Positions 9,509-18,995 are shown, counted from the first letter of the stretch. The stretch is 64,000 nucleotides of DNA from an uncultured Erythrobacter sp. (GCF_947492365.1 NZ_CANLMB010000002.1:1-64000), one strand, 5' to 3'. Program-made: numbers and translations. Notes: generated from the sequence alone by a model not told the origin.

Positions 9509-10774
9509 ATGTTACAGACCGCCCAACAAAACCCAGTCGAAGATGTGCCGCTGCCGTCTATCGACGTGAGCAATCCCGACCTGTTTCGCGCTGATACGGT
9601 TGGCGAATATTTTAAGCGCCTGCGCGCAGAGGATCCGGTTCACTACTGCGCTGACAGCGCGTTTGGCCCCTATTGGTCGATCACAAAATATAAAGACATT
9701 ATGCATGTTGATACCCACCATGACATCTTTTCGTCTGCCGCGGGCCTTGGTGGCATCATCATCGATGACAATATTCAGAAAGGTGGTGATGAGGGGGGGC
9801 TTGATCTGCCAAACTTCATCGCGATGGACCGCCCACGTCATGATGAACAACGTAAGGCGGTTAGCCCGATCGTAGCACCCGGCAACCTCGCCCTTTTAGA
9901 GGGTACTATTCGTGAGCGCGTTGGGACCGTGCTGGACGGCTTGCCAATTGATGAAGAGTTCGATTGGGTTGATCGAGTCTCAATCGAAATTACCACGCAA
10001 ATGCTGGCTACTCTGTTTGACTTCCCATTCGATGATCGCCGTAAGCTGACCCGCTGGTCAGACGTAACTACCGCTGCACCTGGCGGGGGCCTGATTGATT
10101 CATGGGAGCAGCGCACGACTGAATTAATGGAATGCGCGCAGTATTTTCAAACCCTGTGGAATGAACGAGTAAACGCGGATCCGGGCAATGACCTGATCTC
10201 CATGTTGGCCCATTCCCCAGCGACCCGAGATATGACCCCGGAGGAGTATCTTGGAAACGTATTGCTGCTGATCGTAGGTGGTAATGACACAACCCGTAAT
10301 TCGATGACCGGCGGCGTTCTCGCGCTGCATCAGAACCCAGATCAAATGGCCAAGCTGAAGGCCTCTCCAGGGCTAATCGATAAAATGGTGCCTGAAATTA
10401 TTCGCTGGCAGACACCCTTGGCGCACATGCGCCGAACAGCGAAAGAGGATTCGGTTGTTGGCGGCAAAACTATCCGCAAAGGTGACAAGGTAGTCATGTG
10501 GTATTTCTCTGGGAACCGTGATGACGAAGTAATCGATCAACCCGATGAATTCATCATCGATCGTCCAAATCCTCGTCAGCACTTGTCTTTCGGTTTCGGC
10601 ATCCACCGCTGCGTTGGCAACCGGTTGGCCGAAATGCAACTTAGAATTTTGTGGGAGGAGATACTCAATCGCTTTGACCGCATTGAAGTGATCGGTGAGC
10701 CCGAGCGTGTTCAATCGAATTTCGTCCGAGGTTACGCAAAAATGATGGTCCGCGTTCACGAGCGAAAAGGGTAA
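9509..10774 (+). CDS. Cytochrome P450, CYP153-type alkane hydroxylase
   Basis: Soluble class I P450 of 421 aa. CYP153 enzymes hydroxylate the terminal carbon of medium-chain alkanes and related compounds using NADH-derived electrons via ferredoxin. Seen are the I-helix [11 protein letters not shown], which is very characteristic of CYP153, the ExxR motif in PEIIRWQTP and the heme loop [19 protein letters not shown] ribosome site precedes the ATG. The ferredoxin gene starts 10 bp downstream; a ferredoxin reductase is absent from the island and must come from elsewhere. The family call rests on motifs and the ferredoxin partner. The true substrate is unknown. Confidence 0.9.
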   Translation: MLQTAQQNPVEDVPLPSIDVSNPDLFRADTVGEYFKRLRAEDPVHYCADSAFGPYWSITKYKDIMHVDTHHDIFSSAAGLGGIIIDDNIQKGGDEGGLDLPNFIAMDRPRHDEQRKAVSPIVAPGNLALLEGTIRERVGTVLDGLPIDEEFDWVDRVSIEITTQMLATLFDFPFDDRRKLTRWSDVTTAAPGGGLIDSWEQRTTELMECAQYFQTLWNERVNADPGNDLISMLAHSPATRDMTPEEYLGNVLLLIVGGNDTTRNSMTGGVLALHQNPDQMAKLKASPGLIDKMVPEIIRWQTPLAHMRRTAKEDSVVGGKTIRKGDKVVMWYFSGNRDDEVIDQPDEFIIDRPNPRQHLSFGFGIHRCVGNRLAEMQLRILWEEILNRFDRIEVIGEPERVQSNFVRGYAKMMVRVHERKG

Positions 10775-10784
10775 AGGAATACCA

Positions 10785-11108
10785 ATGCCAGTAGTGAAGT
10801 TTATTACCGCTCAAGGTGACGACCATCTTGTCAATGTAGAAGCTAATTTGTCTGTAATGGAGGCCGCCCGAAACAATGGGGTTCCGGGCATCGATGGTGA
10901 CTGCGGCGGATGTGCAGCTTGCGGCACCTGCCACGTTCATATCGATGCAGCATGGATTGAAAAAACAGGCCATGCGGCAGAAGGTAGCGAAGCCGACATG
11001 CTCGAATTCGTAGAAGAAGCAAACGGTCTCAGCCGTCTGGCTTGCCAAGTGGAAGTTACGGAGGATCTCGACGGCCTTATTGTACGATTACCTCTTGCTC
11101 AGCATTGA
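10785..11108 (+). CDS. 2Fe-2S ferredoxin, P450 electron donor
   Basis: A 107-aa adrenodoxin/putidaredoxin-type ferredoxin. The cluster cysteines are seen as C-x5-C-x2-C (DCGGCAACGTCHVHI) and the distant LACQV. It lies 10 bp after the CYP153 gene with a GGAAT ribosome site, so it is almost certainly the dedicated electron carrier for that enzyme. Ferredoxins of this acidic, short-chain type commonly accompany CYP153. Confidence 0.93.
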   Translation: MPVVKFITAQGDDHLVNVEANLSVMEAARNNGVPGIDGDCGGCAACGTCHVHIDAAWIEKTGHAAEGSEADMLEFVEEANGLSRLACQVEVTEDLDGLIVRLPLAQH

Positions 11109-11118
11109 TCTGGAATCA

Positions 11119-11961
11119 ATGGCCGGGCAATCTAAATCTCCAAACCAGTTAACTGATGACCCTTTAGTTCGACTTGTAACTCCTTACCAATTGACGCTGG
11201 GTATGGAGGTATTGGAAAGCGAAAATGGGCGTTCGATGAGCCGCATGAAGGCCAATCGACGGATTGCGAAAACACTGGATGATCCGCGCCCTGATCCACT
11301 AGCTCTCATGGGCTTTATCGACCAAGGTCTATCTCAATCCCTGCAAGGAATGATTGCCCCCGGGATCGGGCTTTCAACTTTTGATTTGCGGATCGGACTC
11401 TCATCAGCGGCGGCGATGGGGGACAAGCTGACGCTGACCGCTGAAACCGTGATGGTAGGTAATGCATCTGCGACTGTCACTGGAACTTTGACCAATTCGG
11501 CCAACGATATCGTCGGTGTCTCAACGGGGCTATTTCGATTAGGGAGCTACCCAGGAGGGGCTCCGGCTGACCATAATTTAGCTGGCACCTTCGACCCTCA
11601 AGATATGCCTGGACCAATGACGCGTAGTTTGGGACTATCGGGCGCAGCAAATTCTCCGCAGATTACCGCGGGAAACCGAGCTATCTTGGGGTGGGAAAGC
11701 GGAAATATTGTGCATGGCGGCGTTGTTGCTGCCGCATTGATGGCGGCATGCCAAGGCCGGGTAGCAGACGGTAAGAATTCAAACGGGCAGCAGCTAGAAT
11801 CGATAGATATTCGTTACTTGCGCCCTGCAATCGGTTCGCGCGATCTATTGACGAGCAGCCATTTTGAACGTGAAGGCAATGCAGCAAGCTTTGTGCGCGC
11901 AACGTGCTTTCACGGGCCTGACAAACCGTTGGCAACTGCCATAGCGACATTTGTCCGTTAG
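11119..11961 (+). CDS. Double-hotdog acyl-CoA thioesterase-like protein
   Basis: A 280-aa protein from the ATG at 11119; a TTG-initiated longer form would overlap the ferredoxin. Both halves resemble PaaI-type hotdog domains: an N-terminal half around the segment IDQGLSQSLQG and a C-terminal half with NIVHGGVVAAALMAAC, the usual HGG helix start, and RYLRP. It is the third gene of the CYP153 operon. It may release fatty acids or dicarboxylic or hydroxy acids from CoA; this is inference from fold and place. Confidence 0.7.
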   Translation: MAGQSKSPNQLTDDPLVRLVTPYQLTLGMEVLESENGRSMSRMKANRRIAKTLDDPRPDPLALMGFIDQGLSQSLQGMIAPGIGLSTFDLRIGLSSAAAMGDKLTLTAETVMVGNASATVTGTLTNSANDIVGVSTGLFRLGSYPGGAPADHNLAGTFDPQDMPGPMTRSLGLSGAANSPQITAGNRAILGWESGNIVHGGVVAAALMAACQGRVADGKNSNGQQLESIDIRYLRPAIGSRDLLTSSHFEREGNAASFVRATCFHGPDKPLATAIATFVR

Positions 11962-12120
11962 CGTATAAGCATTTGCTCTGAGGCGAGGCAGCGGGTTTTG
12001 AAAGCCGACAGGCAGCTAGATAGTGTCAGGAGCCGAAAGCACCGCTTCCGCTAACAACCCAGAAGCATAAGTTCACGTAGGCCAGCCCCGCTGGTGGCCA
12101 CGAACCCTGCCAACCAACGC

Positions 12121-12606
12121 CTAATCGATATCAAGGTTATCACGCATCTTTGCTAGGGCTTTACCGAAGCGCTCCAGATCATTGAGACCTAAACCAGAGA
12201 GCAGTCGTTCGTAGGTAGCGTCTGCCTCTTTGCGCAATGCTGGCAATAACTCGATTGCAGCAGGCAGCAGGTGTACATGCCACACGCGCCGATCATTCTG
12301 CGCACTTCGTCGTTCGACTAGCTCCATTTTCTCAAGCCTATCGATTGCCTGACCAATGCTGGCGCGTTCGAGGTCGAGCCGCTTTGCCAGCTGGGTCTGG
12401 GTCATTCCGGGTGTCCGGTAAACATAGGCCAAAGTGCGCCATTGCGTGCGAGTGAGGCCAAACTGCTCGACTGAAAAATCAAAGTTGCGCCGCAATCGCG
12501 AGGTTACATCCTCTAGCAGAAATACGAAACGATCTGTGTCAGTCAGGAAGCTTTCTGCGGCTGCGTCGGCGTCTTGGTCCAATTTGATTTCCATGCGGGC
12601 GACCAT
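12121..12606 (-). CDS. MarR-family regulator
   Basis: A 161-aa winged helix-turn-helix regulator. The MarR signature is visible: LTRTQWRTLAYV, then TQTQLAKRLDLERASIGQAIDRLE (recognition helix region) and the wing RRVWHVHLL. The ATG at 12606 has GAGG upstream; a second ATG lies at 12594. It is divergent from the hydrolase-thioesterase-RND operon, and palindromes lie between them, so it is probably the repressor of that operon, relieved by phenolic or lipophilic ligands. Confidence 0.9.
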   Translation of the reverse strand: MVARMEIKLDQDADAAAESFLTDTDRFVFLLEDVTSRLRRNFDFSVEQFGLTRTQWRTLAYVYRTPGMTQTQLAKRLDLERASIGQAIDRLEKMELVERRSAQNDRRVWHVHLLPAAIELLPALRKEADATYERLLSGLGLNDLERFGKALAKMRDNLDID

Positions 12607-12632
12607 ACCACCTCATTTAGAAAAATAAAATT

Positions 12633-12654
12633 CTTTACTGTAAAGTGCATTACA
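12633..12654. promoter_or_regulatory. Overlapping palindromes, candidate MarR operator
   Basis: CTTTAC-T-GTAAAG (12633-12645) and TGTAA-N6-TTACA (12639-12654) overlap in the 66-bp region between divergent marR and the hydrolase gene. The second ends in TACAAT, a plausible -10 element for the rightward operon. The arrangement fits a MarR dimer blocking both promoters. Confidence 0.55.
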
Positions 12655-12672
12655 ATATAGCGGCTGGCAGTT

Positions 12673-13560
12673 ATGCTGGACAAAGTGCAAACCATTAGAG
12701 GCCATGAGTCGATCAAGCTCGCCGCCGAAGTCTCAGGAAGCGCAAGTGCGCCCCCGGTCTTGCTTGCGCATGGCGGTGGACAAACCCGCCGCGCTTGGAA
12801 GCGTGTCACCGGCGAACTTGCCTCTGCTGGTTTCCGGGTCATTGCTATTGATTTGCGCGGTCATGGCGACAGCGATTGGTCTCAAGACGGCTCCTATGAC
12901 CTGCGCGATTTCGCGTCTGACCTCGTTGCTGTAACGTCCCAGCTTGATTGCAAGCCTGCGGTTGTCGGTGCGTCGCTTGGCGGGCTTGCAGGAATGATTG
13001 CTGAGGGTGAACTTGCTTCGGGCAGCTTCGCCTCACTCACTCTTGTGGACATAGCGCCCCGGATGGAGCCAAGCGGGGTCATGCGCGTGGTTGGCTTCAT
13101 GGAGAAGCATATTGATCGCGGGTTTGCGTCCCCGGAAGAAGCGGCAGAAATTATCGCCAGCTACATGCCGCATCGCCAGAAGCGCGGGGCTGGAGGAAAC
13201 CTTAAACACTATCTGCGGCAAAAAGCCGATGGCCGTTTTTATTGGCATTGGGACCCGCAGTTCATCCGCAACATAATGAACGAAAAGCGATTGGATCCGG
13301 GGCATCAAGAAAGACAATTTGAAGGGTTGAGCAAGGCGGCTGCAAATCTGTCACTTCCGCTCCATCTCGTTCGCGGAGGATCGAGCGACCTCGTCTCCGA
13401 GGATTCAGTCGCGCACCTGAGAAAAATGGTTCCCCATGCCGAATACACGGACATTGCCGGCGCAACGCACATGGTTGTCGGAGATTCCAACGATGCGTTT
13501 TCGGCTGCAATTGTCGACTTTCTCCAACGCCATCATGGCATGGAGGCAAAGGCGACATGA
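12673..13560 (+). CDS. Alpha/beta hydrolase (epoxide hydrolase or esterase-like)
   Basis: A 295-aa alpha/beta-hydrolase fold protein. Seen are the oxyanion HGGG region (about 32-36), LRGHGDSDW, the nucleophile elbow GASLGG (Ser), a candidate acidic residue in the GGSSDLVSED region and the catalytic His in GATHMVVGD. A Ser nucleophile favours an esterase, lipase or C-C hydrolase over classical Asp-type epoxide hydrolases. It is the first gene of an operon with a thioesterase and an RND pump. The substrate is unknown. Confidence 0.85.
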   Translation: MLDKVQTIRGHESIKLAAEVSGSASAPPVLLAHGGGQTRRAWKRVTGELASAGFRVIAIDLRGHGDSDWSQDGSYDLRDFASDLVAVTSQLDCKPAVVGASLGGLAGMIAEGELASGSFASLTLVDIAPRMEPSGVMRVVGFMEKHIDRGFASPEEAAEIIASYMPHRQKRGAGGNLKHYLRQKADGRFYWHWDPQFIRNIMNEKRLDPGHQERQFEGLSKAAANLSLPLHLVRGGSSDLVSEDSVAHLRKMVPHAEYTDIAGATHMVVGDSNDAFSAAIVDFLQRHHGMEAKAT

Positions 13561-13970
13561 CCAAGGAGCCAGTCATTATCGAGCGCGAACAGCTGGAAGA
13601 GATGCTGCGCATCGCACCATTTCACCAATGGCTAGGCGTCGAGATCAAGTCATATTCAGCCGATCAGCTTCAGCTCCTAATGCCATGGCGCAATGAGATT
13701 GTTTCCAACCCAGTGTTAGGCGCTGCTCACGGGGGTGTTCTGGCGGCTCTTATCGATCTTACCGGACTTTACACTCTCCTTGCGATGGGGGCGAAGGTCA
13801 AAGCCACCGCCGATCTCAGGGTTGATTATCATCGCCCTGCCACATCAGGGCCGCTCATTGCGACCGGACGTGTTGTAAAGATTGGGCGGCAGATATCTGT
13901 TGCAGACACACACATTACTGGCCCTGACGGCAAGCTCGTAGCAAGTGGCCGAGGTGCCTATACATGCTGA
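13557..13970 (+). CDS. PaaI-family thioesterase (hotdog fold)
   Basis: A 137-aa single hotdog domain with AAHGGVLAALIDLTG, the conserved HGG and helix of PaaI/YdiI-type thioesterases, and the strand LRVDYHRPA. The ATG overlaps the hydrolase stop by 4 bases (ATGA), showing translational coupling. It probably hydrolyses an aryl- or acyl-CoA ester produced during catabolism; the substrate is not evident. Confidence 0.87.
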   Translation: MTKEPVIIEREQLEEMLRIAPFHQWLGVEIKSYSADQLQLLMPWRNEIVSNPVLGAAHGGVLAALIDLTGLYTLLAMGAKVKATADLRVDYHRPATSGPLIATGRVVKIGRQISVADTHITGPDGKLVASGRGAYTC

Positions 13971-15076
13971 AGTGCGGAGCCCTGTCTTGGCTGGCAATCT
14001 GCGCAGTTGCTTTGGCAGCGTGTTCAGACAACTCGGAAACTGTCGATGTGACCGAACCCGCACAATTAGAGCCACGCCAAGTCGAAACGATCATCGTAAG
14101 GCCTGAACTCTTGGCTGAGCCGGTAAAGGCGTTTGGCACCATCGCGGCAAAGCAGCGCAGCGCAATTGGTGCATTGGCCGAGGGGCCTGTCGAACGGATA
14201 TTCGTCAAAGTCGGCGACCGAGTAACACGCGGGCAACCTCTCTTACGGATTCGTCAGGCTGATTATCAAAGGCGCGTCGCAGAAGCTCAGGCGGCAGTTG
14301 ATCTAACCGAAGCACAGGCGATTGAGGCAGAGCGCCGATATGACCGCGTGATTGCGTTGGCCCCCAGAGGCTTCGTTTCAAAAGCGCAAGTCGACGCTGC
14401 CGAAACCGAACTGGCCGTCGCCCGTGCGCAGAAGACCCAAGCCGAGGCCGTTCTTGGAACGGCAAGGCAGGCGCTTAGCGATACGATCACGCGCGCACCT
14501 TATGACGGCGTTGTAACCGCAAGACTGGTGGATGAGGGCGTCTATCTCAACAACCGGTTTTCGATGGGCGGGCAATCGGCGGCGCTTGAATTGCAAGAGC
14601 TGGGGACTGTCGCTGCTATCGTAAATGCACCGCAGGAATATGTGGACTCATTCCGTCGTAACATGCCCGCTCGCGTGTTTATCGAAGGGTTCGATGAGCC
14701 GTTCGATAGCATCGTTTACATCATCAATGATCGCGTCGATCCGGAGAGCCGAATGGTTGAACTGCGGCTTCCGATCAGCAACCCGAATTATCGGATTAGC
14801 TCCGGACTAGCTGCGCGCGCTCAAATTGAGGTCCCGCCCGAGCTGTCGATCATACTGCAAAGAACCGCAATTCAAGGCGATAACGCCTCTGCCAATGTTC
14901 TGGTGGTCGAGGATGGAAAGGCGCAGCGCCGCGAGATAACCTACGACAGTATCGACCTCGACAGAGTTCGCGTTCGATCGGGATTGAGCGAGGGAGATGA
15001 GGTCATACTCAACCCTCCGGCATCCTTGCGCGCTGGCGAGCCAGTCAAGTCGCGCCGCACCGCGAGCGAAAACTAG
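13964..15076 (+). CDS. RND efflux periplasmic adaptor (membrane fusion) lipoprotein
   Basis: A 370-aa adaptor that links an inner-membrane RND pump to an outer-membrane channel. The N-terminus has a lipoprotein signal ending LAAC (Cys about residue 20). The barrel-sandwich lipoyl halves (GALAEGPVERIFVKVGDRVTRG and APYDGVVTARLVDEG) flank a coiled-coil hairpin, followed by beta-barrel and membrane-proximal domains. It overlaps the thioesterase gene by 7 bases and precedes the pump gene by 1 base. Confidence 0.92.
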   Translation: MLKCGALSWLAICAVALAACSDNSETVDVTEPAQLEPRQVETIIVRPELLAEPVKAFGTIAAKQRSAIGALAEGPVERIFVKVGDRVTRGQPLLRIRQADYQRRVAEAQAAVDLTEAQAIEAERRYDRVIALAPRGFVSKAQVDAAETELAVARAQKTQAEAVLGTARQALSDTITRAPYDGVVTARLVDEGVYLNNRFSMGGQSAALELQELGTVAAIVNAPQEYVDSFRRNMPARVFIEGFDEPFDSIVYIINDRVDPESRMVELRLPISNPNYRISSGLAARAQIEVPPELSIILQRTAIQGDNASANVLVVEDGKAQRREITYDSIDLDRVRVRSGLSEGDEVILNPPASLRAGEPVKSRRTASEN

Positions 15077-15077
15077 T

Positions 15078-18000
15078 ATGTGGTTGGCCGACGTTTCAAT
15101 CCGGCGGCCCGTCTTTGCGACGATGCTCATCGCATCGCTCGTGGTCCTCGGCATTGTCTCATTTGGCCGTCTAGGCGTCGATCTCTTTCCCGAAGTCGAA
15201 TTTCCTTATGTGTCTGTTACCACCGCTCTGCCCGGCGCTTCTCCGGGAACGGTTGAGACAGAAGTCACCGACATTATCGAGGAGCAGCTCAACACAATAT
15301 CCGGCCTCAAACAGATGCGATCCATCAGCGCCGAAGGTGTCAGCATCGTCAATCTTGAGTTCGAACTGGAGGAAGATGCGGACCTGAAAGCGCAGGAAGT
15401 TCGCGACAAAATCTCTCGCCTCGGTGGCGACCTGCCCGCCGATGCCGAGCCTCCGGTAATCGAAAAAGTTGATCCTGACGCAGCACCAATCCTTTCTGTT
15501 CTCCTTTCGGGGGACTTGCCGATCCGTGATTTGACCACCTTCGCCGACGAGGTGGTCAAAGAGCGATTGCAGCGCGTGCCGGGCGTTGGTTCCGTCGAAC
15601 TGGTTGGGGGGCGCGAGCGCGAGATGCGCATATGGCTTGATCCATCAGCAATGCGAGCCCGCGGGGTCACGGCGGATGATGTACTGTCTGCAATCCAGCG
15701 CGAAAACGCAGAGCTGCCGGGCGGGCGGCTGGTTACCGATGGGCGGACCCGGCAATTCGGTATTCGCACATTGGCCGAGGCGGCAAATGCGGCAGAGTTT
15801 GCAGCGATCCCTGTCGCCTATCGGCCCAATGGGCAAACGGTGCGGATTGGCGATATCGGGCGCGTAGAAGACGCGGTCGAAGACGAAAACAGCTACGCCC
15901 AGCTCGACGGCGAACTTGGCGTGGTGCTCGAAGTGCGTAAGCAGAGCGGCGAAAACACAGTCGCCGTCGCCGAACAGATACGAGCCGAAATTGAGGACAT
16001 TCAAACCGACGCATCCGAAGGCGTAAACTTTGTCATCGCGCGGGATACCTCGCGGTTTATCGAACAGGCGATTGGGGATGTTCTGTTCGACCTATTTATC
16101 GCAGTGCTGTTGGTCGTGGCAGTTACTTTCCTGTTTCTGCTAAGTTGGCGTGCGACGATCATTGTTCTGCTCGCCATCCCGACTTCAATCGTTGCGACCT
16201 TTGTTGCATTTGCAGCGTTCGATTTCACCATCAACATGGTGACACTGCTGGCGCTAACGGTCGCGATCGGCCTGTTGGTCGATGATGCGATTGTTGTGGT
16301 CGAGGCGGTACAAAATGACGTCGACGAAGGGGTTGAGCCAACAGAGGCAGCGCATTCAGCGACCAAACGCGTGGCGCTGGCAGTCTTGGCCGGAACATTC
16401 GCAACGCTGGCGGTGTTTGTGCCGATCGCGTTCATGGAAGGTATCGTCGGTCGCTTCTTCTTCCAATACGGACTTGCAATCGTCTTTTCGGTCAGCGTGT
16501 CGATGCTGGTCGCCTTCACGCTGACACCGGCCATGTCGGCTCGGCTACTGCGTCCCGAACATGCCGATAGTGGCTGGCTGGGTAGGATTGAAAACTTCCA
16601 TGTCGGGATGCGTAAACGCTATGAACAGCTGGTTGGATGGGCGATAGACCGGCGTTATCTGGTGCTCGGAGGCGCGCTCGCCAGCGTGTTTATCGGCGGC
16701 CTGTTCGCCTCCCAAGTTCCCAGCACCTTCATGTCGACAACGGATCGCTCTGAATTTCTTGTAACGGTCAAACTGCCACTCGGAACGGGTATTGCGGGTG
16801 CGAAGGAAGCTGCGCAGCAAGTCGACATTGCCTTACGAGAGCACCCAGAGGTCGAACTGGTATTTGTGAGTGCAGGCAGCGGAAGCAACCCGAAGGTGCA
16901 TGAACTCGATATCTATGTTGGCCTCACGCACAAACGCTCCCGTGATCTGTCACAAGATGATCTGATGACATTTGCACGCGACGCGCTTAGCGAAAATGTG
17001 CCGAGCGCGCGCGAGATTGCCGTCGAAGAGGTCCCTTGGGTTTCCGGGGCTGGTGTTGGACAGGTCGCCATTGAGCTTATCATCACGGGACGGGATTCAG
17101 CCGCAATCAACGACTATGCACAATTGCTCACAGGCGAACTTGCTGCTCAACCCAATTTTGTCGATGTGCGATCAACCTACGAAGGTGGGCGTCCAGAATT
17201 GCAAATTGTGGTCGACCGCGACCGCGCGGCAGATTTAGGCATTTCTGCCCGTAGTTTGGCCGCTGCATCCCGCACCCTTATCGGCGGCAGCGATGCGGGG
17301 ACATTCAACGATAATGAGCGGCGCTACGACGTGCGGGTCCGTCTTGATGAAAGCGCGAGACAAAGCCTTTCCGATGTCGAAATTTTGCCATTGCGAACGG
17401 GGCAAGGAACACTGGTCGACCTTGCATCGGTCGCCACAGTTGAGGTGAACCAGAGCGCAGCAGAAATTGAGCGGATCGATCGGTCTCGCCAGATTTCAGT
17501 ATTGGCAAACACAGCGCCCGGTGTGCCTTTGAGCGTCGCCGTTTCACAGGTTGAAGATTTGCTGGCGGCTAACCCATCGCCCTCTGGAGTGGCCACCCAA
17601 ATGGAGGGTACCGCACGCCGCTTAGCCGAAACGAGCGAGGCCATCATCTTTGCCTTCGGACTAGCGCTTGTGGCGCTCTACATTGTATTGGCGAGCCAGT
17701 TCAACAGCTTCGGTCAGCCGATAATTATCATGCTAACCGCGCCGCTATCATTCTCCGGCGCTTATTTTCTGATGTGGGCAACGGGCGAAGAGATGAGCCT
17801 CTTTGCCCAAATTGGAATGATCGCGCTGATGGGTATCGTGATGAAAAACGGTATCCTGTTGGTCGATCTTGCCAATCAGTATCGCGACCGAGGCGACGAG
17901 GCCGGTGCTGCGATGCGCAGCGCTGCCCCAGAGCGGTTGCGGCCCGTGCTGATGACAGCGCTGGCCGCAGTCTTCGGAATGTTACCTGTGGCGCTCGCGC

Positions 18001-18191
18001 AATCCGATGCCGCCGAATGGCGCAACGCAATGGGGTTCATAATCATCGGAGGCCTAACGACCTCGACTTTCCTCACATTGCTCGTCGTACCAGCAGCGTA
18101 CGCGGCGGCTTCGGACCTCAGCAGCGGAGCAACCAAGCTACGCGTAAAACTAACGAAGCTTTGGTTCATCAGTTCAAGCAATGGGGCCTAG
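15078..18191 (+). CDS. RND-family efflux transporter, inner-membrane pump
   Basis: A 1037-aa AcrB/MexB-type proton-driven pump. Twelve transmembrane segments and two large periplasmic loops are apparent. The start at 15078 begins MWLADVSIRRPVFATML, the usual first helix. The proton-relay Asp pair is in GLLVDDAIVVVEAV, and helix 10 has the Lys region in MGIVMKNGILLVD. No outer-membrane TolC-type gene follows, so it must use a channel encoded elsewhere. Its place behind hydrolase and thioesterase suggests export of hydrophobic substrate, product or toxic intermediate. Confidence 0.95.
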   Translation: MWLADVSIRRPVFATMLIASLVVLGIVSFGRLGVDLFPEVEFPYVSVTTALPGASPGTVETEVTDIIEEQLNTISGLKQMRSISAEGVSIVNLEFELEEDADLKAQEVRDKISRLGGDLPADAEPPVIEKVDPDAAPILSVLLSGDLPIRDLTTFADEVVKERLQRVPGVGSVELVGGREREMRIWLDPSAMRARGVTADDVLSAIQRENAELPGGRLVTDGRTRQFGIRTLAEAANAAEFAAIPVAYRPNGQTVRIGDIGRVEDAVEDENSYAQLDGELGVVLEVRKQSGENTVAVAEQIRAEIEDIQTDASEGVNFVIARDTSRFIEQAIGDVLFDLFIAVLLVVAVTFLFLLSWRATIIVLLAIPTSIVATFVAFAAFDFTINMVTLLALTVAIGLLVDDAIVVVEAVQNDVDEGVEPTEAAHSATKRVALAVLAGTFATLAVFVPIAFMEGIVGRFFFQYGLAIVFSVSVSMLVAFTLTPAMSARLLRPEHADSGWLGRIENFHVGMRKRYEQLVGWAIDRRYLVLGGALASVFIGGLFASQVPSTFMSTTDRSEFLVTVKLPLGTGIAGAKEAAQQVDIALREHPEVELVFVSAGSGSNPKVHELDIYVGLTHKRSRDLSQDDLMTFARDALSENVPSAREIAVEEVPWVSGAGVGQVAIELIITGRDSAAINDYAQLLTGELAAQPNFVDVRSTYEGGRPELQIVVDRDRAADLGISARSLAAASRTLIGGSDAGTFNDNERRYDVRVRLDESARQSLSDVEILPLRTGQGTLVDLASVATVEVNQSAAEIERIDRSRQISVLANTAPGVPLSVAVSQVEDLLAANPSPSGVATQMEGTARRLAETSEAIIFAFGLALVALYIVLASQFNSFGQPIIIMLTAPLSFSGAYFLMWATGEEMSLFAQIGMIALMGIVMKNGILLVDLANQYRDRGDEAGAAMRSAAPERLRPVLMTALAAVFGMLPVALAQSDAAEWRNAMGFIIIGGLTTSTFLTLLVVPAAYAAASDLSSGATKLRVKLTKLWFISSSNGA

Positions 18192-18325
18192 TCACGGACC
18201 GCATTGGTTTGTCCGCCTGTACGATTGCCTGAATTGAGATAGCGAATTTGAATGCCCGCAAATGTTTCAGCGAGGCGAACGGTCGTGAGCACAAAGCGGA
18301 ATTGTCTGCTTCCCACTCCATTTGC

Positions 18326-18354
18326 GGACGCCAGCCCGATTTCGACTGGCGTCC
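18326..18354. terminator. Hairpin between convergent RND and recombinase genes
   Basis: A 9-bp perfect stem, GGACGCCAG/CTGGCGTCC, with an 11-base loop, lies between the stops of convergent genes. No clear T-run follows on either side, so it is a weak bidirectional terminator candidate. Confidence 0.45.
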
Positions 18355-18362
18355 AACAGCGG

Positions 18363-18995
18363 TCAAATTTCCGTCTTCTCCGCTAGCGTGAGCGCGTCTT
18401 CGATGTCCACGCCAAGATAGCGAACAGTATTCTCAATTTTCGAATGACCCAACAGTATCTGGATTGCTCGTATATTGCCTGTCGCTTTGTAGATAATCGA
18501 AGCCTTAGTTCGCCGCAGTGAGTGCGGGCCGTATTCCTCTGGCCGAAGTCCAATAGTCTCAACCCACTCATCTACTAGTCTGGCATATTGACGGGTGCTC
18601 AAATGATTTGAGTGGTCGATCCGACTTGGAAACACATATTCCTCAATAGAACCGCCTCGGCGTTCAAGCCACGCGAAAAGACTGTCACGTGCATCCGCCG
18701 CGATTTCAATCTGAACGGGCCGCCCTGTTTTGCACTGTGTGATTGCGGCCCGCGTTCGAACGTCAGGCCCACTGACCAGATCCCCAATCTTGAGCTCAAC
18801 GAGGTCACACCCCCTCAACTTGCTATCGATTGCTAAATCAAAGAGAGCCCGATCACGAATGCGCTGCTCGCGGGCGAGAAAGAACCGGATGGCCCATATC
18901 TGTTTCTGTTTGAACGGCCTCTTAGGCCCGATCTTCGCCCCAAAGTTCCAAGGGACGCGGTTTTGGGTTGCAGGATCGAATTGTGAATAAGTCAT
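18363..18995 (-). CDS. Single-domain tyrosine recombinase
   Basis: A 210-aa protein from the ATG at 18995; ATGs at 19001 and further upstream are possible. It consists essentially of the catalytic domain only. Seen are Arg I in DSKLRGCDLVEL, Lys in CKTGRP, the HSLRRTKAS box, LLGHSKIENTVRYLGVD with the second His box and the nucleophile Tyr. Recombinases of this short, intact type are widespread in proteobacterial islands and plasmids and seem to be a family rather than truncated integrases. It lies at the right end of the island pointing inward. Confidence 0.88.
   Translation of the reverse strand: MTYSQFDPATQNRVPWNFGAKIGPKRPFKQKQIWAIRFFLAREQRIRDRALFDLAIDSKLRGCDLVELKIGDLVSGPDVRTRAAITQCKTGRPVQIEIAADARDSLFAWLERRGGSIEEYVFPSRIDHSNHLSTRQYARLVDEWVETIGLRPEEYGPHSLRRTKASIIYKATGNIRAIQILLGHSKIENTVRYLGVDIEDALTLAEKTEI

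Noticed and set aside
11962..12120. Gene remnants between the thioesterase and MarR genes
   Set aside because: The stretch has short matches to segments near 6900 (such as CCGCTAAC in inverted form), but too short and degenerate to support a repeat or pseudogene.
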